From: Massilia soli
GTDB taxonomy: Bacteria > Pseudomonadota > Gammaproteobacteria > Burkholderiales > Burkholderiaceae_D
Length of the DNA: 64,000 nt
Reading direction: 5' to 3'
Assembly: GCF_016809835.1 (NCBI RefSeq)
Contig: NZ_JAFBIL020000004.1
Location: forward strand, 310,001-374,000
The notes below the pieces were generated by a model that was not told the DNA's origin, searched no databases, and worked only from the letters and a program-made list of their open reading frames with translations. The translations under genes were made by a program, and so were the position numbers. Numbering within the stretch: the stretch's first letter is position 1; the number at the start of each line of letters is the position of its first letter. Below, piece by piece: positions 36,413 through 45,054 of this stretch.

Positions 36413-37769
36413 AAAATTCATCCGCAAGATCCTTGGCGTTAAAGACCAGCGCGACCCGACCGAGCCAGTGGTGCTCGGCGCGGCCGAACACGGAATCGAT
36501 CCGAAACTGCTGTCGTCAAACGCGATCCGCGTCACGTCAACCTTGCAGGACGCGGGGTTCAAGGCCTTTGTGGTGGGCGGCGCGGTACGCGACCTGCTGC
36601 TCGGGGTGAAGCCGAAAGACTTCGACATCGCCACCAATGCGACACCGGAAGAAGTAAAGAAGCTGTTCCGCCGCGCATTCATCATCGGCCGCCGCTTCCA
36701 GATCGTGCACGTAATGTTTGGCCAGGACCTGCTGGAGGTGACTACCTTCCGCGGCGCCGGTGAAGCCAACGCGCCGAAAGATGAACACGGCCGCGTCCTG
36801 CGCGACAACAGCTTCGGCCCGCAGCATGAAGATGCGATGCGCCGCGATTTCACCATCAACGCGATGTACTACAACCCGGCCACGCAAGAAGTGCTGGACT
36901 ACCACGGCGGCATCGCCGACATCCGCGACAAGACCTTGCGCATCATCGGCCAGCCGGAAGCGCGCTACCGCGAAGACCCGGTGCGCATGCTGCGCGTGGT
37001 GCGCTTCGCCGCCAAGCTGCAGTTCACCATCGAGCCGACCACCCGCGCGCCGATCGCCGTGATGGCGCCGCTGATCGACAACGTGCCGGCTGCGCGCGTG
37101 TTCGACGAAATGCTCAAGCTGCTCATGAGCGGCCACGCGCTGGCCTGCCTGCAGCAGCTGCGCAAGGAAGGCCTGCACCACGGCCTGCTGCCGCTGCTGG
37201 ACGTGGTGCTGGAACAGCCGATCGGCATGAAGTTCGTGACGCTGGCGCTGGAATCGACCGACAACCGCGTCAAGGCCGGCAAGGGCGTCTCGCCTGGCTT
37301 CCTGTTCGCGTCGCTGCTGTGGCACCAGGTGGTCGAGAAGTGGACCGCCTACAAGGCCGCCGGCGAATCGCCGATCCCCGCCCTGCACCTGGCCGCCGAC
37401 GACGTACTCGATTCGCAGACCGAACAGCTGGCCCTGCAGCGCCGCATCGCGTCGGACATGCGCGACATCTGGTCGATGCAGCCGCGCTTCGAGCGCCGCA
37501 ACGGCAAGACGCCGTACAAGCTGCTGGAACACCCGCGCTTCCGCGCCGGCTACGACTTCCTGCTGCTGCGCTGCGAGTCCGGCGAGATCGAGATGGAACT
37601 GGGCGACTGGTGGACCGCGTTCTATGAAGGCGATCCGAACGAACGCGAACAGCTGGTCGCTACCGCCAACGCCGCGCCATCGGGCGCCAAGCGCAAGCGC
37701 GCACCACGCCGCGCGCCGCGCAAGACCGGCGCCGGCGCAGCGAACGAGAGCACCACGAGCGAGGAATGA
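36405..37769 (+). CDS. pcnB: Poly(A) polymerase I
   Basis: PcnB (454 residues) adds poly(A) tails that speed RNA decay. The class II nucleotidyltransferase signature is FVVGGAVRDLLLGVKPKDFDIATNA, with the DxD metal site. The RRDFTINAM and REDPVRMLRVVRFAAKL motifs support the poly(A) polymerase call rather than CCA-adding enzyme. The C-terminus is a lysine- and arginine-rich tail. The ATG at 36405 lies inside the previous gene's end. Confidence 0.96.
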   Translation: MIKKFIRKILGVKDQRDPTEPVVLGAAEHGIDPKLLSSNAIRVTSTLQDAGFKAFVVGGAVRDLLLGVKPKDFDIATNATPEEVKKLFRRAFIIGRRFQIVHVMFGQDLLEVTTFRGAGEANAPKDEHGRVLRDNSFGPQHEDAMRRDFTINAMYYNPATQEVLDYHGGIADIRDKTLRIIGQPEARYREDPVRMLRVVRFAAKLQFTIEPTTRAPIAVMAPLIDNVPAARVFDEMLKLLMSGHALACLQQLRKEGLHHGLLPLLDVVLEQPIGMKFVTLALESTDNRVKAGKGVSPGFLFASLLWHQVVEKWTAYKAAGESPIPALHLAADDVLDSQTEQLALQRRIASDMRDIWSMQPRFERRNGKTPYKLLEHPRFRAGYDFLLLRCESGEIEMELGDWWTAFYEGDPNEREQLVATANAAPSGAKRKRAPRRAPRKTGAGAANESTTSEE

Positions 37770-38239
37770 TCGCTTACATCGGTATCGGCGCCAACCTGGG
37801 CGACGCGCTGGCCAACGTCGATGACGCCCTGGTGCGGCTGGCAAAGATGCCCTCGACGCAGCTGCTCGCCAGTTCGGCGAAATATCGCACCGCGCCGATC
37901 GACTCGTCGGGCGACGACTACATCAATGCGGTGGCTCTTATCGACACTAACCTCGGCGCGCATGCGCTTCTGGCCGCGCTGCAGGACATCGAGCTGGCGC
38001 ACGGGCGCGAGCGCCCTTACCGCAATGCGCCGCGCACGCTTGACCTGGATGTGCTGCTGTACGGCGACCAGGTGATCGACACGCCGGCCTTGCAGGTACC
38101 GCACCCGCGCATGCTCGAGCGCGCGTTCGTCGTGGTCCCGCTGCTTGAAATCGCGCCCGATGCGGCGGTTCCCGGCCGCGGTCCGGTGCAGCAGTTCATC
38201 GGCGATGTAGCCAGTCAGCAGATCGCGAAGCTTCCGTAG
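37766..38239 (+). CDS. folK: 2-amino-4-hydroxy-6-hydroxymethyldihydropteridine pyrophosphokinase
   Basis: FolK (157 residues) transfers pyrophosphate from ATP to hydroxymethyldihydropterin in folate synthesis. YIGIGANLGD, the YRTAPIDSSGDDYINAV segment and the RTLDLDVLLYGDQ signature with its two metal-binding Asp residues are present. It overlaps pcnB by 4 bases, as in many proteobacteria. Confidence 0.96.
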   Translation: MIAYIGIGANLGDALANVDDALVRLAKMPSTQLLASSAKYRTAPIDSSGDDYINAVALIDTNLGAHALLAALQDIELAHGRERPYRNAPRTLDLDVLLYGDQVIDTPALQVPHPRMLERAFVVVPLLEIAPDAAVPGRGPVQQFIGDVASQQIAKLP

Positions 38240-38241
38240 CC

Positions 38242-38589
38242 ATGCAAATCCCGGTCATCGTCCAGACCACTGGCTTGCTGGTGCTGTCGAACATCTTCAT
38301 GACCATCGCATGGTATGGCCATCTGAAGAATATGTCGTCCAAGGCATGGTGGTACGCCGCGCTGGTCAGCTGGGCGATCGCGCTGTTCGAATACCTGCTG
38401 CAGGTGCCGGCCAACCGTATCGGCCACACCCAGTACAGTCTTGCTCAGCTCAAGATCCTGCAGGAGGCGATCACGCTGACCGTGTTCGTGCCGTTCGCGA
38501 TGTTCTACATGAACCAGCCATTCAAGCTCGATTACGTCTGGGCCGGCCTGTGCCTGGTCGGAGCGGTCTACTTCATCTTCCGGACCTGA
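38242..38589 (+). CDS. DUF486-family four-helix membrane protein
   Basis: This 115-residue protein has four hydrophobic helices and the DUF486 (DMT-like) pattern: FMTIAWYGHLKN, SWAIALFEYLLQVPANRIGH and AITLTVFVPFAMFYMNQP. Its function is unknown; relation to small drug/metabolite transporters is by fold only. It begins two bases after folK and probably belongs to the same transcript. Confidence 0.9.
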   Translation: MQIPVIVQTTGLLVLSNIFMTIAWYGHLKNMSSKAWWYAALVSWAIALFEYLLQVPANRIGHTQYSLAQLKILQEAITLTVFVPFAMFYMNQPFKLDYVWAGLCLVGAVYFIFRT

Positions 38590-38658
38590 TCCGGCACGTT
38601 CACCCGGTTGGCATTACACTATCGCCGTTGGCGTCAAATTCGATATCAAAGGAATAAT

Positions 38659-39528
38659 ATGAGCGGTTACTTGCAGGGTAAAGACATGGCTGGCGGAGAT
38701 CAGAAGGCAGCGACTGCGCCTGCCGCTCCGGTGGTCACGAAGGCCGTCACCATTCCATCGCTGAACGCCATGCGCGCGGCCGGCAACAAGATCTCGATGC
38801 TGACCTGTTACGACGCGAGCTTCGCCGCGTTGATGGACCGCTGCGGCGTGGAAGTGCTGCTGATCGGCGATTCGCTCGGCATGGTATGCAATGGCCACCA
38901 GTCGACCTTGCCGGTCACGCTGGCCGAGGTGGCGTACCACACCGCCGCCGTTGCGCGCGGCAGCAAGAGCGCGATGATCGTCGCCGATATGCCGTTCGGG
39001 ACCTATGCGACGAAAGAAGCGGCGTTCGACAACGCCGTCAAGCTGATCCAGGCTGGCGCACACATGGTCAAGATCGAAGGCGGCGCCTGGCTGGCCGACA
39101 CCGTGCGCTTCCTGACCGAACGCGCCATTCCGGTCTGCGCGCACCTCGGCCTGACGCCGCAGTCGGTCCACCAGCTGGGCGGCTACAAGGTGCAGGGCAA
39201 GACCATCGAAAGCGCCGACCAGCTCAGGTCCGATGCGGTGCTGCTGGCCGAATCGGGCGCGGCGATGCTGGTGCTGGAAGCGATTCCCGCAGGCCTGGGC
39301 AAGGACGTGACCGATATCCTGGCGATTCCGACCATCGGCATTGGCGCAGGTCCCGACTGCTCGGGCCAGGTGCTGGTCATGCATGACCTGCTGGGCGTGT
39401 TCCCGGGCCGTAAAGCGCGCTTCGTGAAGAACTTCATGGACGGCCAGACCACCATCGACGCTGCGGTGTCGGCGTACGTTAACGCGGTCAAGGACGGCAG
39501 CTTCCCGGCGCCGGAGCACTGCTTCTGA
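38659..39528 (+). CDS. panB: Ketopantoate hydroxymethyltransferase
   Basis: PanB (289 residues) makes ketopantoate from alpha-ketoisovalerate for pantothenate and CoA synthesis. [57 protein letters not shown] and [22 protein letters not shown] are family motifs. The ATG at 38659 has an AAAGGA site; about 30 N-terminal residues precede the conserved core. panC is not adjacent. Confidence 0.97.
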   Translation: MSGYLQGKDMAGGDQKAATAPAAPVVTKAVTIPSLNAMRAAGNKISMLTCYDASFAALMDRCGVEVLLIGDSLGMVCNGHQSTLPVTLAEVAYHTAAVARGSKSAMIVADMPFGTYATKEAAFDNAVKLIQAGAHMVKIEGGAWLADTVRFLTERAIPVCAHLGLTPQSVHQLGGYKVQGKTIESADQLRSDAVLLAESGAAMLVLEAIPAGLGKDVTDILAIPTIGIGAGPDCSGQVLVMHDLLGVFPGRKARFVKNFMDGQTTIDAAVSAYVNAVKDGSFPAPEHCF

Positions 39529-39540
39529 CGAGGCGGCACG

Positions 39541-40047
39541 ATGAGCGGCGATGACCAGTCACGGCTGTTTGTCGCGCTCTGGCCCGGCCAGCCGGTCCGG
39601 CAGGTGCTGCACAGCTGGCGCGACGCCTGGCAATGGCCGCGCGGCGCGACGCCGGTCAAGCCGGAACGGCTGCACATGACGCTGCACTTCCTGGGCAGCG
39701 TTGCCAACGAGCGCATTCCTGAACTGCGCGAGGCGCTGGCGGTGCCATTTGACTCCTTTGAACTTGAATTCGGCCAGGCGACATTGTGGCCGCATGGGAT
39801 CGCTGTGCTGGAGCCGCTTGCGGCGCCCGCGCAGCTACTGCGGCTGCACGCGGATCTTGGCGCGGCCCTGGAACGGCTGGGCATCCCAGTCGATGAGCGC
39901 AGTTTCAAACCGCATGTGACGATGGCGCGGCGGGCGGCCAAGGCGACCGTGCCGGAAAGCGGACCGCCACTGATGTGGGCAGTCGATGGTTATGCGCTGA
40001 TGGAATCGAGCGCCGGCGGTTACCGCGTGCTACAAACCTACCCATAG
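39541..40047 (+). CDS. thpR: RNA 2',3'-cyclic phosphodiesterase
   Basis: A 168-residue member of the 2H phosphoesterase family (LigT/ThpR). Two HxTx motifs are present: HMTL and HVTM. It opens 2',3'-cyclic phosphates on RNA ends in vitro; the cellular role is unclear. It follows panB by 12 bases. A complex repeat region follows its stop. Confidence 0.93.
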   Translation: MSGDDQSRLFVALWPGQPVRQVLHSWRDAWQWPRGATPVKPERLHMTLHFLGSVANERIPELREALAVPFDSFELEFGQATLWPHGIAVLEPLAAPAQLLRLHADLGAALERLGIPVDERSFKPHVTMARRAAKATVPESGPPLMWAVDGYALMESSAGGYRVLQTYP

Positions 40048-40048
40048 C

Positions 40049-40120
40049 CTCGTCGTTCCCGCGCAGGCGGGAACCTATACCCCGCGTGAACGGCTGGCGA
40101 AGTTGGATTCCCGCCTGCGC
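40049..40120. repeat. REP-like unit, family A (right half interrupted)
   Basis: The left palindrome CGTTCCCGCGCAGGCGGGAA is complete. The right half begins GGATTCCCGCCTGCGC and stops where the inserted element starts; its remaining GCGGGAACGACG lies beyond the element at about 40398-40409. Confidence 0.82.
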
Positions 40121-40393
40121 GCACTGCTGTCCGGAATAATCTTGTTGACAGTGCGATTGCATCAATCGGGTTCGGGAAGCTCACAGAAATCGCGACATTG
40201 AGACTTGGAATGCAAGACTTAACGTCGCCCCTGCGAAGGCAGGGGTCCATACTCGGAACGATTCGTATGGGCCCCTGCCTGCGCAGGGGCGATGTTGGCC
40301 TGCATTGCCGATTTCCTTGTGGCTGTGGCTTCTAAAACGACGCTTGGCTGCCGAGCGATTCGTGTCAGCAGAATATTCCGGACAGCAGTGCGC
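40119..40393. mobile_element. MITE-like element with perfect 20-bp terminal inverted repeats
   Basis: The left end GCGCACTGCTGTCCGGAATA (40119-40138) is repeated exactly in inverted form at 40374-40393. The 275-base unit encodes no transposase and splits a REP palindrome, showing that it inserted. The outer GC of each end may be target DNA; CCTGCGC on the left and CCTCGCG on the right may be an imperfect target duplication. The interior holds a variant REP pair. It may derive from a full insertion sequence elsewhere in the genome; I cannot name the family. Confidence 0.78.
40223..40294. repeat. Variant REP pair nested in the MITE-like element
   Basis: CGCCCCTGCGAAGGCAGGGG and CCCCTGCCTGCGCAGGGGCG face each other with matching TCCATAC/GTATGGG edges. 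The core differs from family A by CCCCTG in place of TCCCG, so it is a sister repeat type. Confidence 0.8.
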
Positions 40394-40410
40394 CCTCGCG
40401 GGAACGACGC

Positions 40411-41892
40411 CTAAGTGATCTGGATCCAGGTCGTCTTCAGCTCGGTGTACTTGTCGAACGCATGCAGCGACTTGTCGCGCCCATTGCCCGATTGCTTGAC
40501 GCCCCCGAACGGCACCGTGATGTCGTCGCTGTCGTACTGGTTCACGTGCACGGTCCCGGCTTGCAGCGCGCGCGACACCTTGATCGCCTTGCTGATATCC
40601 GACGTCCACACCCCCGCTGCGAGGCCGTACGGCGTGGCATTCGCCTGCTTGACGGCCTCGTTCACATCGGTGAAGGTCAGCACCGACAGCACCGGGCCGA
40701 AAATTTCCTCCTGCGCGATGCGCATGTCGTTGTCCACCTTGTCGAACAGCGTCGGCGCCACGTAATAGCCGCCGCTCTCAACCCGCACCGCCTCCCCGCC
40801 AGCGAGCAGCTTGGCGCCGCCCGCCTTGCCCGCCTCGATATAGCCCATCACGGTTTTCATCTGGGCCGCATCGACGATGGCGCCCATGATCGTCTCATCG
40901 TCGAGCGGGTCGCCCGGCGCGTAGCGCGGGATCATCGCCAGCGCCTTTTCGAGGAACGCCTCCTTGATCGACGCTTCGACGAACAGGCGCGATGGCGCAT
41001 TGCAGCTTTCGCCCTGGTTGAAGTAGATCGAGCCGATGGCGGCGCTGACAGCGGCGTCGAGGTCGGGACAGTCGGCGCAAACGATGTTGGCCGATTTGCC
41101 GCCCAGCTCAGTCCACGCGCGTTTCATGTTCGACTCGGCGGCCATGCGCAAAATCGCGCGGCCGGTACGGGTCGAGCCGGTAAAGCCGATGCAGTCGACA
41201 TCCATGTGCTCCGCCAGCGCCGCTCCTGCTTCGTTACCGAAGCCCGGCACCACGTTGAACACGCCCGCCGGCAGGCCGGCCTCGATGGCGATTTCGGCCA
41301 GCCGCAGCGCGGTCAGCGGCGATTTTTCGGACGGCTTGAGCACCAGGCTGTTACCTGCTGCCAGCGCAGGGCCGATCTTCCACGCGGCCATCAGCATCGG
41401 GTAATTCCACGGCACGATGGCGCCCACCACGCCGACCGGCTCGCGCGTGACCAGCGCCAGCGAATCGTCGCCGGTCGGCGCGATCTGGTCGTAGATCTTG
41501 TCGATCGCCTCGCCGTACCAGCGGATGCAGTTCGCCGCCAGCGGCACGTCGACGTTCTTGCTGTACTTGATTGGCTTGCCCATGTCGAGCGTTTCAAGCA
41601 GCGCAAGTTCTTCCGCGTTCTTGAGCATCAGCTCGGCGAACTTGATCAGCACACGCTTGCGCGCCGCCGGCGCCTTGCCGGCCCAGCGCCGGTCCTCGAA
41701 AGCGGCACGGGCCGAAGCCACGGCTGCATCGACATCGGCCTTGTCGCAGCGCGCCATCATGCCCAGCGTGCGGCCGTCGACCGGCGACAGGTTGTCGAAC
41801 TGCTGTCCGGACTGCGCCCACACCCGCTCGCCGCCAATAACCGCGCGTCCGTCGATTTTCAATGCGCTTGCGCGCTCGTGCCACTGTGCCAT
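40411..41892 (-). CDS. puuC: PuuC-like aldehyde dehydrogenase
   Basis: A 493-residue NAD(P)-dependent aldehyde dehydrogenase. WTELGGKSANIV supplies the general base Glu and NQGESCNAPSR the catalytic Cys. Overall sequence and neighbours point to oxidation of gamma-glutamyl-gamma-aminobutyraldehyde (PuuC) or a related aminoaldehyde. The start at ATG 41892 has a GGAG site. It is divergent from the symporter gene, leaving 175 bases for both promoters. Narrow substrate assignment rests on context. Confidence 0.85.
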   Translation of the reverse strand: MAQWHERASALKIDGRAVIGGERVWAQSGQQFDNLSPVDGRTLGMMARCDKADVDAAVASARAAFEDRRWAGKAPAARKRVLIKFAELMLKNAEELALLETLDMGKPIKYSKNVDVPLAANCIRWYGEAIDKIYDQIAPTGDDSLALVTREPVGVVGAIVPWNYPMLMAAWKIGPALAAGNSLVLKPSEKSPLTALRLAEIAIEAGLPAGVFNVVPGFGNEAGAALAEHMDVDCIGFTGSTRTGRAILRMAAESNMKRAWTELGGKSANIVCADCPDLDAAVSAAIGSIYFNQGESCNAPSRLFVEASIKEAFLEKALAMIPRYAPGDPLDDETIMGAIVDAAQMKTVMGYIEAGKAGGAKLLAGGEAVRVESGGYYVAPTLFDKVDNDMRIAQEEIFGPVLSVLTFTDVNEAVKQANATPYGLAAGVWTSDISKAIKVSRALQAGTVHVNQYDSDDITVPFGGVKQSGNGRDKSLHAFDKYTELKTTWIQIT

Positions 41893-42014
41893 GTCTCGCT
41901 CCTGAAATCTGAAATTAGTCGAACCATCCGCCATAGCTTAACTGACAACGGGAATTTGAGGCCACAGTACGGTTTTTTTGCGTTTGCGCCGTCGATACCC
42001 GCGCCTTCTACAGC

Positions 42015-42020
42015 TATAAT
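42015..42020 (+). promoter_or_regulatory. -10 element of the symporter promoter
   Basis: A perfect TATAAT lies 48 bases before the symporter ATG. The -35 position (TCGATA) is poor, so activation by a regulator is likely. Confidence 0.45.
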
Positions 42021-42067
42021 CGCCCAATTTTCCAGTCAGGCAATTACCCAGGGCGGAGTTAAACCAC

Positions 42068-43504
42068 ATGAATTACACCTTGATTACCTCGGTCGTGCTG
42101 TATTTGCTGGGCACGCTCGCACTGGGGCTTTGGGCGGGCACGCGCATCAAGAATACGGCTGACTTCGCAGTCGCCGGCCGCAGCCTGCCATTGATCATGG
42201 TGGTCACCCCCACCTTCGCCACCTGGTTTGGCGCCGAGACGGTGATGGGCATTCCGGCCAAGTTTATCGAAGGCGGGCTCAACGCCGTGGTGGAAGACCC
42301 GTTCGGCGCGGGCATGTGCCTGATCCTGGTGGGCGTGTTCTTCGCCGCCAAGCTGTACAAGCTGAACCTGCTGACCATCGGCGACTACTACCGTCAGCGC
42401 TACGGCAAAGGGATCGAGGTGTTCTGCTCGGCCGCCATCATCATGAGCTACCTGGGCTGGGTCGCGGCGCAGGTCACGGCGCTTGGCCTGGTGTTCTCGG
42501 TGCTGACCAACGGCGCCATGTCGCCGGCCGCCGGCATGATCGTCGGCACCCTGGCAGTACTGATCTATGTGGTCGTAGGCGGCTTCCTGGCGGTGGCGAT
42601 CACCGACTTCATCCAGATGATCGTGCTGGTGGTCGGCCTGTCGATCATCGCCTTCTTCTCGGCCCAGCTGGCCGGCGGCGCCGACCAGGTGTTTGCGATG
42701 GCCGCCCAGCAGGACCTGTGGCGCATGCTGCCGCCGCCGACCTTCCATGACATCGTGTTCTTTATCGGCGCGGCCGTCACGATGATGTTCGGCAGTATCC
42801 CGCAGCAGGACGTGTTCCAGCGCGTGATGTCGGCCAAGGACGCGCCTACCGCCCGAACCGGGGCGATCATCGGCGGCGCCAGCTACATCATGTTCGCTTT
42901 CGTGCCGATGTTTATCGTCGCAGCGGCCATCCTGGTGATGGGCGACGCCGGCCTGGCGATGGCCAAGAACGATTACCAGCGCCTGCTGCCGACTTTCGTG
43001 ATGACCAAGATGCCGCTGATGATGCAGATCCTCTTCTTCGGCGCGCTGCTGTCGGCCATCAAGAGCACTTCGTCGGCCACCTTGCTGGCGCCGTCGACCA
43101 GCTTCGTCGAGAACATCCTCAGGCACCTGCGCCCGGGCATGGACGACCGCCAGAAGCTGTTCGCCATGCGCAGCACCATCGTGGTGTTCGCCGCGCTGGT
43201 GCTGGCGTATGCGATTGCGATGGAAGGCACCTCGATTTACGAGCTGGTATCGGCGGCGTACCAGGTGCCGCTGGTAGCGGCGTTCGTGCCGCTCGTGATG
43301 GGGCTGTACTGGAAGCGCGCGACGACGCAGGGCGCCATCGCGGCGGTTGCGCTGGGGATGGGAACGTGGCTAGTCTTCTTCCCGCAGATTTCCAGCTTCG
43401 GCGAGGTGTTCCCCGGCCAGCTGGCCGGCCTGATCGCAGCGTTCGTGGGCATGGTCGCGGGATCGGTCCTGCCGCAAGTGCTGCAGGACCGCCGCGAAAT
43501 CTGA
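42068..43504 (+). CDS. Sodium:solute symporter of the polyamine cluster
   Basis: A 478-residue SSS-family transporter with about 12-13 membrane helices. DFAVAGRSLPLIMVVTPTFATWFGAETVMG near the N-terminus and the QQDVFQRVMSA loop are typical of the family. It sits inside the Puu-type gene cluster, so a polyamine or GABA-like substrate is likely, but the family mostly carries anions, sugars and amino acids, and nothing in the sequence settles it. A family B REP pair follows. Confidence 0.9.
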   Translation: MNYTLITSVVLYLLGTLALGLWAGTRIKNTADFAVAGRSLPLIMVVTPTFATWFGAETVMGIPAKFIEGGLNAVVEDPFGAGMCLILVGVFFAAKLYKLNLLTIGDYYRQRYGKGIEVFCSAAIIMSYLGWVAAQVTALGLVFSVLTNGAMSPAAGMIVGTLAVLIYVVVGGFLAVAITDFIQMIVLVVGLSIIAFFSAQLAGGADQVFAMAAQQDLWRMLPPPTFHDIVFFIGAAVTMMFGSIPQQDVFQRVMSAKDAPTARTGAIIGGASYIMFAFVPMFIVAAAILVMGDAGLAMAKNDYQRLLPTFVMTKMPLMMQILFFGALLSAIKSTSSATLLAPSTSFVENILRHLRPGMDDRQKLFAMRSTIVVFAALVLAYAIAMEGTSIYELVSAAYQVPLVAAFVPLVMGLYWKRATTQGAIAAVALGMGTWLVFFPQISSFGEVFPGQLAGLIAAFVGMVAGSVLPQVLQDRREI

Positions 43505-43513
43505 GAGAAACCC

Positions 43514-43604
43514 GTAGGGCGGATAAGACCGCAGGTCGCATCCGCGTGCTCGCGCCACGTTGACGCATGCGCGCGGATGCGACCTTCGGCCTTATCCGCC
43601 CTAC
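43514..43604. repeat. REP-like inverted pair, family B
   Basis: Two 33-base arms, beginning GTAGGGCGGATAAGACC and ending CTTATCCGCCCTAC, match as inverted copies with two mismatches around a 25-base centre. It fills the gap between two convergent genes and may terminate both. Confidence 0.9.
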
Positions 43605-43606
43605 GT

Positions 43607-45028
43607 TTACTTAAACAGCCCGCGCTGGCGCAGGTCGGCCAGCGTGGCGTCGAGCGCGTCTCGGATGCGCCCGACCATCTCGTCGATCTGCACCTTGGTC
43701 ATTACCAGTGGCGGCGCGATGATCATGCGGTCGCCCACGGCGCGCATGATGATCCCATTGTTGAACATGTGGCCGCGGCAGATCATGCCGACGCCGTCGT
43801 CCGATCCGAACGGCTCGCAGTCGTACACCGCATCCGCCTTCTTCTTCACCAGGTTCAGTCCCGCCACGAACCCGCAGGCGTCCGGATGGCTGACCAGTGG
43901 ATGGCTGGCCAGCGCGCAGAATGCCTGGCGCAGGTAAGGGCCGGTATCGACCGCTACTGCCGATACCAGCTTCTCGTCCTGGATGATGCGCAGGTTTTCG
44001 AGGGCGGCCGCGCAGGAAACCGGGTGGCCTGAATACGTGAACCCGTGGTTGAAGTCCCCGCCCTTGTCGATCAGGACGCTGGCGACGCGGCTGCCAACCA
44101 GTACGCCGCCCAAAGGCACGTAGCCGGACGTGACGCCTTTGGCAAACGTGATCAGGTCAGGCTTGATCTGCATCAGCTCCGACCCGAACATGGCGCCCAG
44201 GCGGCCAAACCCGGTGATGACTTCATCGGCGATCAGGAGGATCTCGTACTTGTCGCAGATGCGCTGGATTTCGGGCCAATAGGTCGATGGCGGGATGATT
44301 ACCCCGCCGGCGCCCTGCACCGGCTCGCCGATGAAGGCGGCGACCTTTTCCGGCCCGAGCTCGAGGATCTTTTCTTCCAGCCAGCCAGCGGCGACGATGC
44401 CGAATTCTGCTTCCGTCATGCCGCGCCCCGACTCGGCGTAGTTAGGCTGGCCGATGTGCGCCACGCCCGGAATCATGCCGCCCTGCGCGTGCATGCCCGA
44501 CATGCCGCCAAGCGCCGCGCCGGCCACCGTGCTGCCGTGGTAGCCGTTGATGCGCCCGATGATGGTGTGGCGGTCCTTGTAGCCCAGCAGGTCCCAGTAA
44601 CGCCGCACCATCCGCACGTTGGTGTCGTTCGCCTCGGACCCCGAGCTGGTGAAGAACACATGTTTGAACGAAGGCGGCGCGAGATCGGCCAGCAGCGTGG
44701 CCAGCTGCACGGCAGGCAGGTTGGTCGTGTTGAAGAAGCTGTTATAGAACGGCAGCGTCTCCATCTGGCGATACACCGCCTGCGAGATGCTGGTGCGGCC
44801 GTAGCCGACGTTCACGCACCACAGGCCGGACATGCCGTCCATGATCTTGTTGCCGTCCGAGTCCCACAGGTAGACGCCTTCGCCGCGCACCATGACGCGC
44901 GCGCCCTTGTCGGCCAGCGCTGCGTGGTCGGTGAACGGATGGATGAAATGCGCCGAGTCGAGCTTGCGCACGGCGGCGGTGTCGACGTCCTGCCCGGCCG
45001 CGGATTTGGTATCTGAGATTGCTGCCAT
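43607..45028 (-). CDS. SpuC-like putrescine/polyamine aminotransferase
   Basis: A 473-residue class III PLP aminotransferase. The pattern from VYLWDSDGNKIMDGMSGLWCVNVGYGR through TSSGSEANDTNVRMVRRYW matches putrescine-pyruvate aminotransferase SpuC of Pseudomonas. The PLP Lys is in TFAKGVTSGYVPLGG and the cofactor Asp in LIADEVITGFGR. It may act on putrescine, gamma-glutamylputrescine or GABA. The ATG at 45028 follows a GGGAGG site. It lies 26 bases after puuA on the same strand. Confidence 0.88.
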   Translation of the reverse strand: MAAISDTKSAAGQDVDTAAVRKLDSAHFIHPFTDHAALADKGARVMVRGEGVYLWDSDGNKIMDGMSGLWCVNVGYGRTSISQAVYRQMETLPFYNSFFNTTNLPAVQLATLLADLAPPSFKHVFFTSSGSEANDTNVRMVRRYWDLLGYKDRHTIIGRINGYHGSTVAGAALGGMSGMHAQGGMIPGVAHIGQPNYAESGRGMTEAEFGIVAAGWLEEKILELGPEKVAAFIGEPVQGAGGVIIPPSTYWPEIQRICDKYEILLIADEVITGFGRLGAMFGSELMQIKPDLITFAKGVTSGYVPLGGVLVGSRVASVLIDKGGDFNHGFTYSGHPVSCAAALENLRIIQDEKLVSAVAVDTGPYLRQAFCALASHPLVSHPDACGFVAGLNLVKKKADAVYDCEPFGSDDGVGMICRGHMFNNGIIMRAVGDRMIIAPPLVMTKVQIDEMVGRIRDALDATLADLRQRGLFK

Positions 45029-45054
45029 GATGGCCTCCCGTGTTGTGTTGAGGG

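Larger units (their letters stand above)
40048..40410. other. Repeat-rich gap between thpR and puuC
   Basis: This gap of 363 bases has no gene. It consists of a family A REP unit whose right half is split by a 275-base element with terminal inverted repeats. That element itself contains a variant REP pair. Each part is listed separately. Confidence 0.85.

Noticed and set aside
40121-40391. A transposase remnant inside the 275-bp element
   Set aside because: Short frames cross the element on both strands, but none shows a transposase motif; the interior is mostly repeat sequence.
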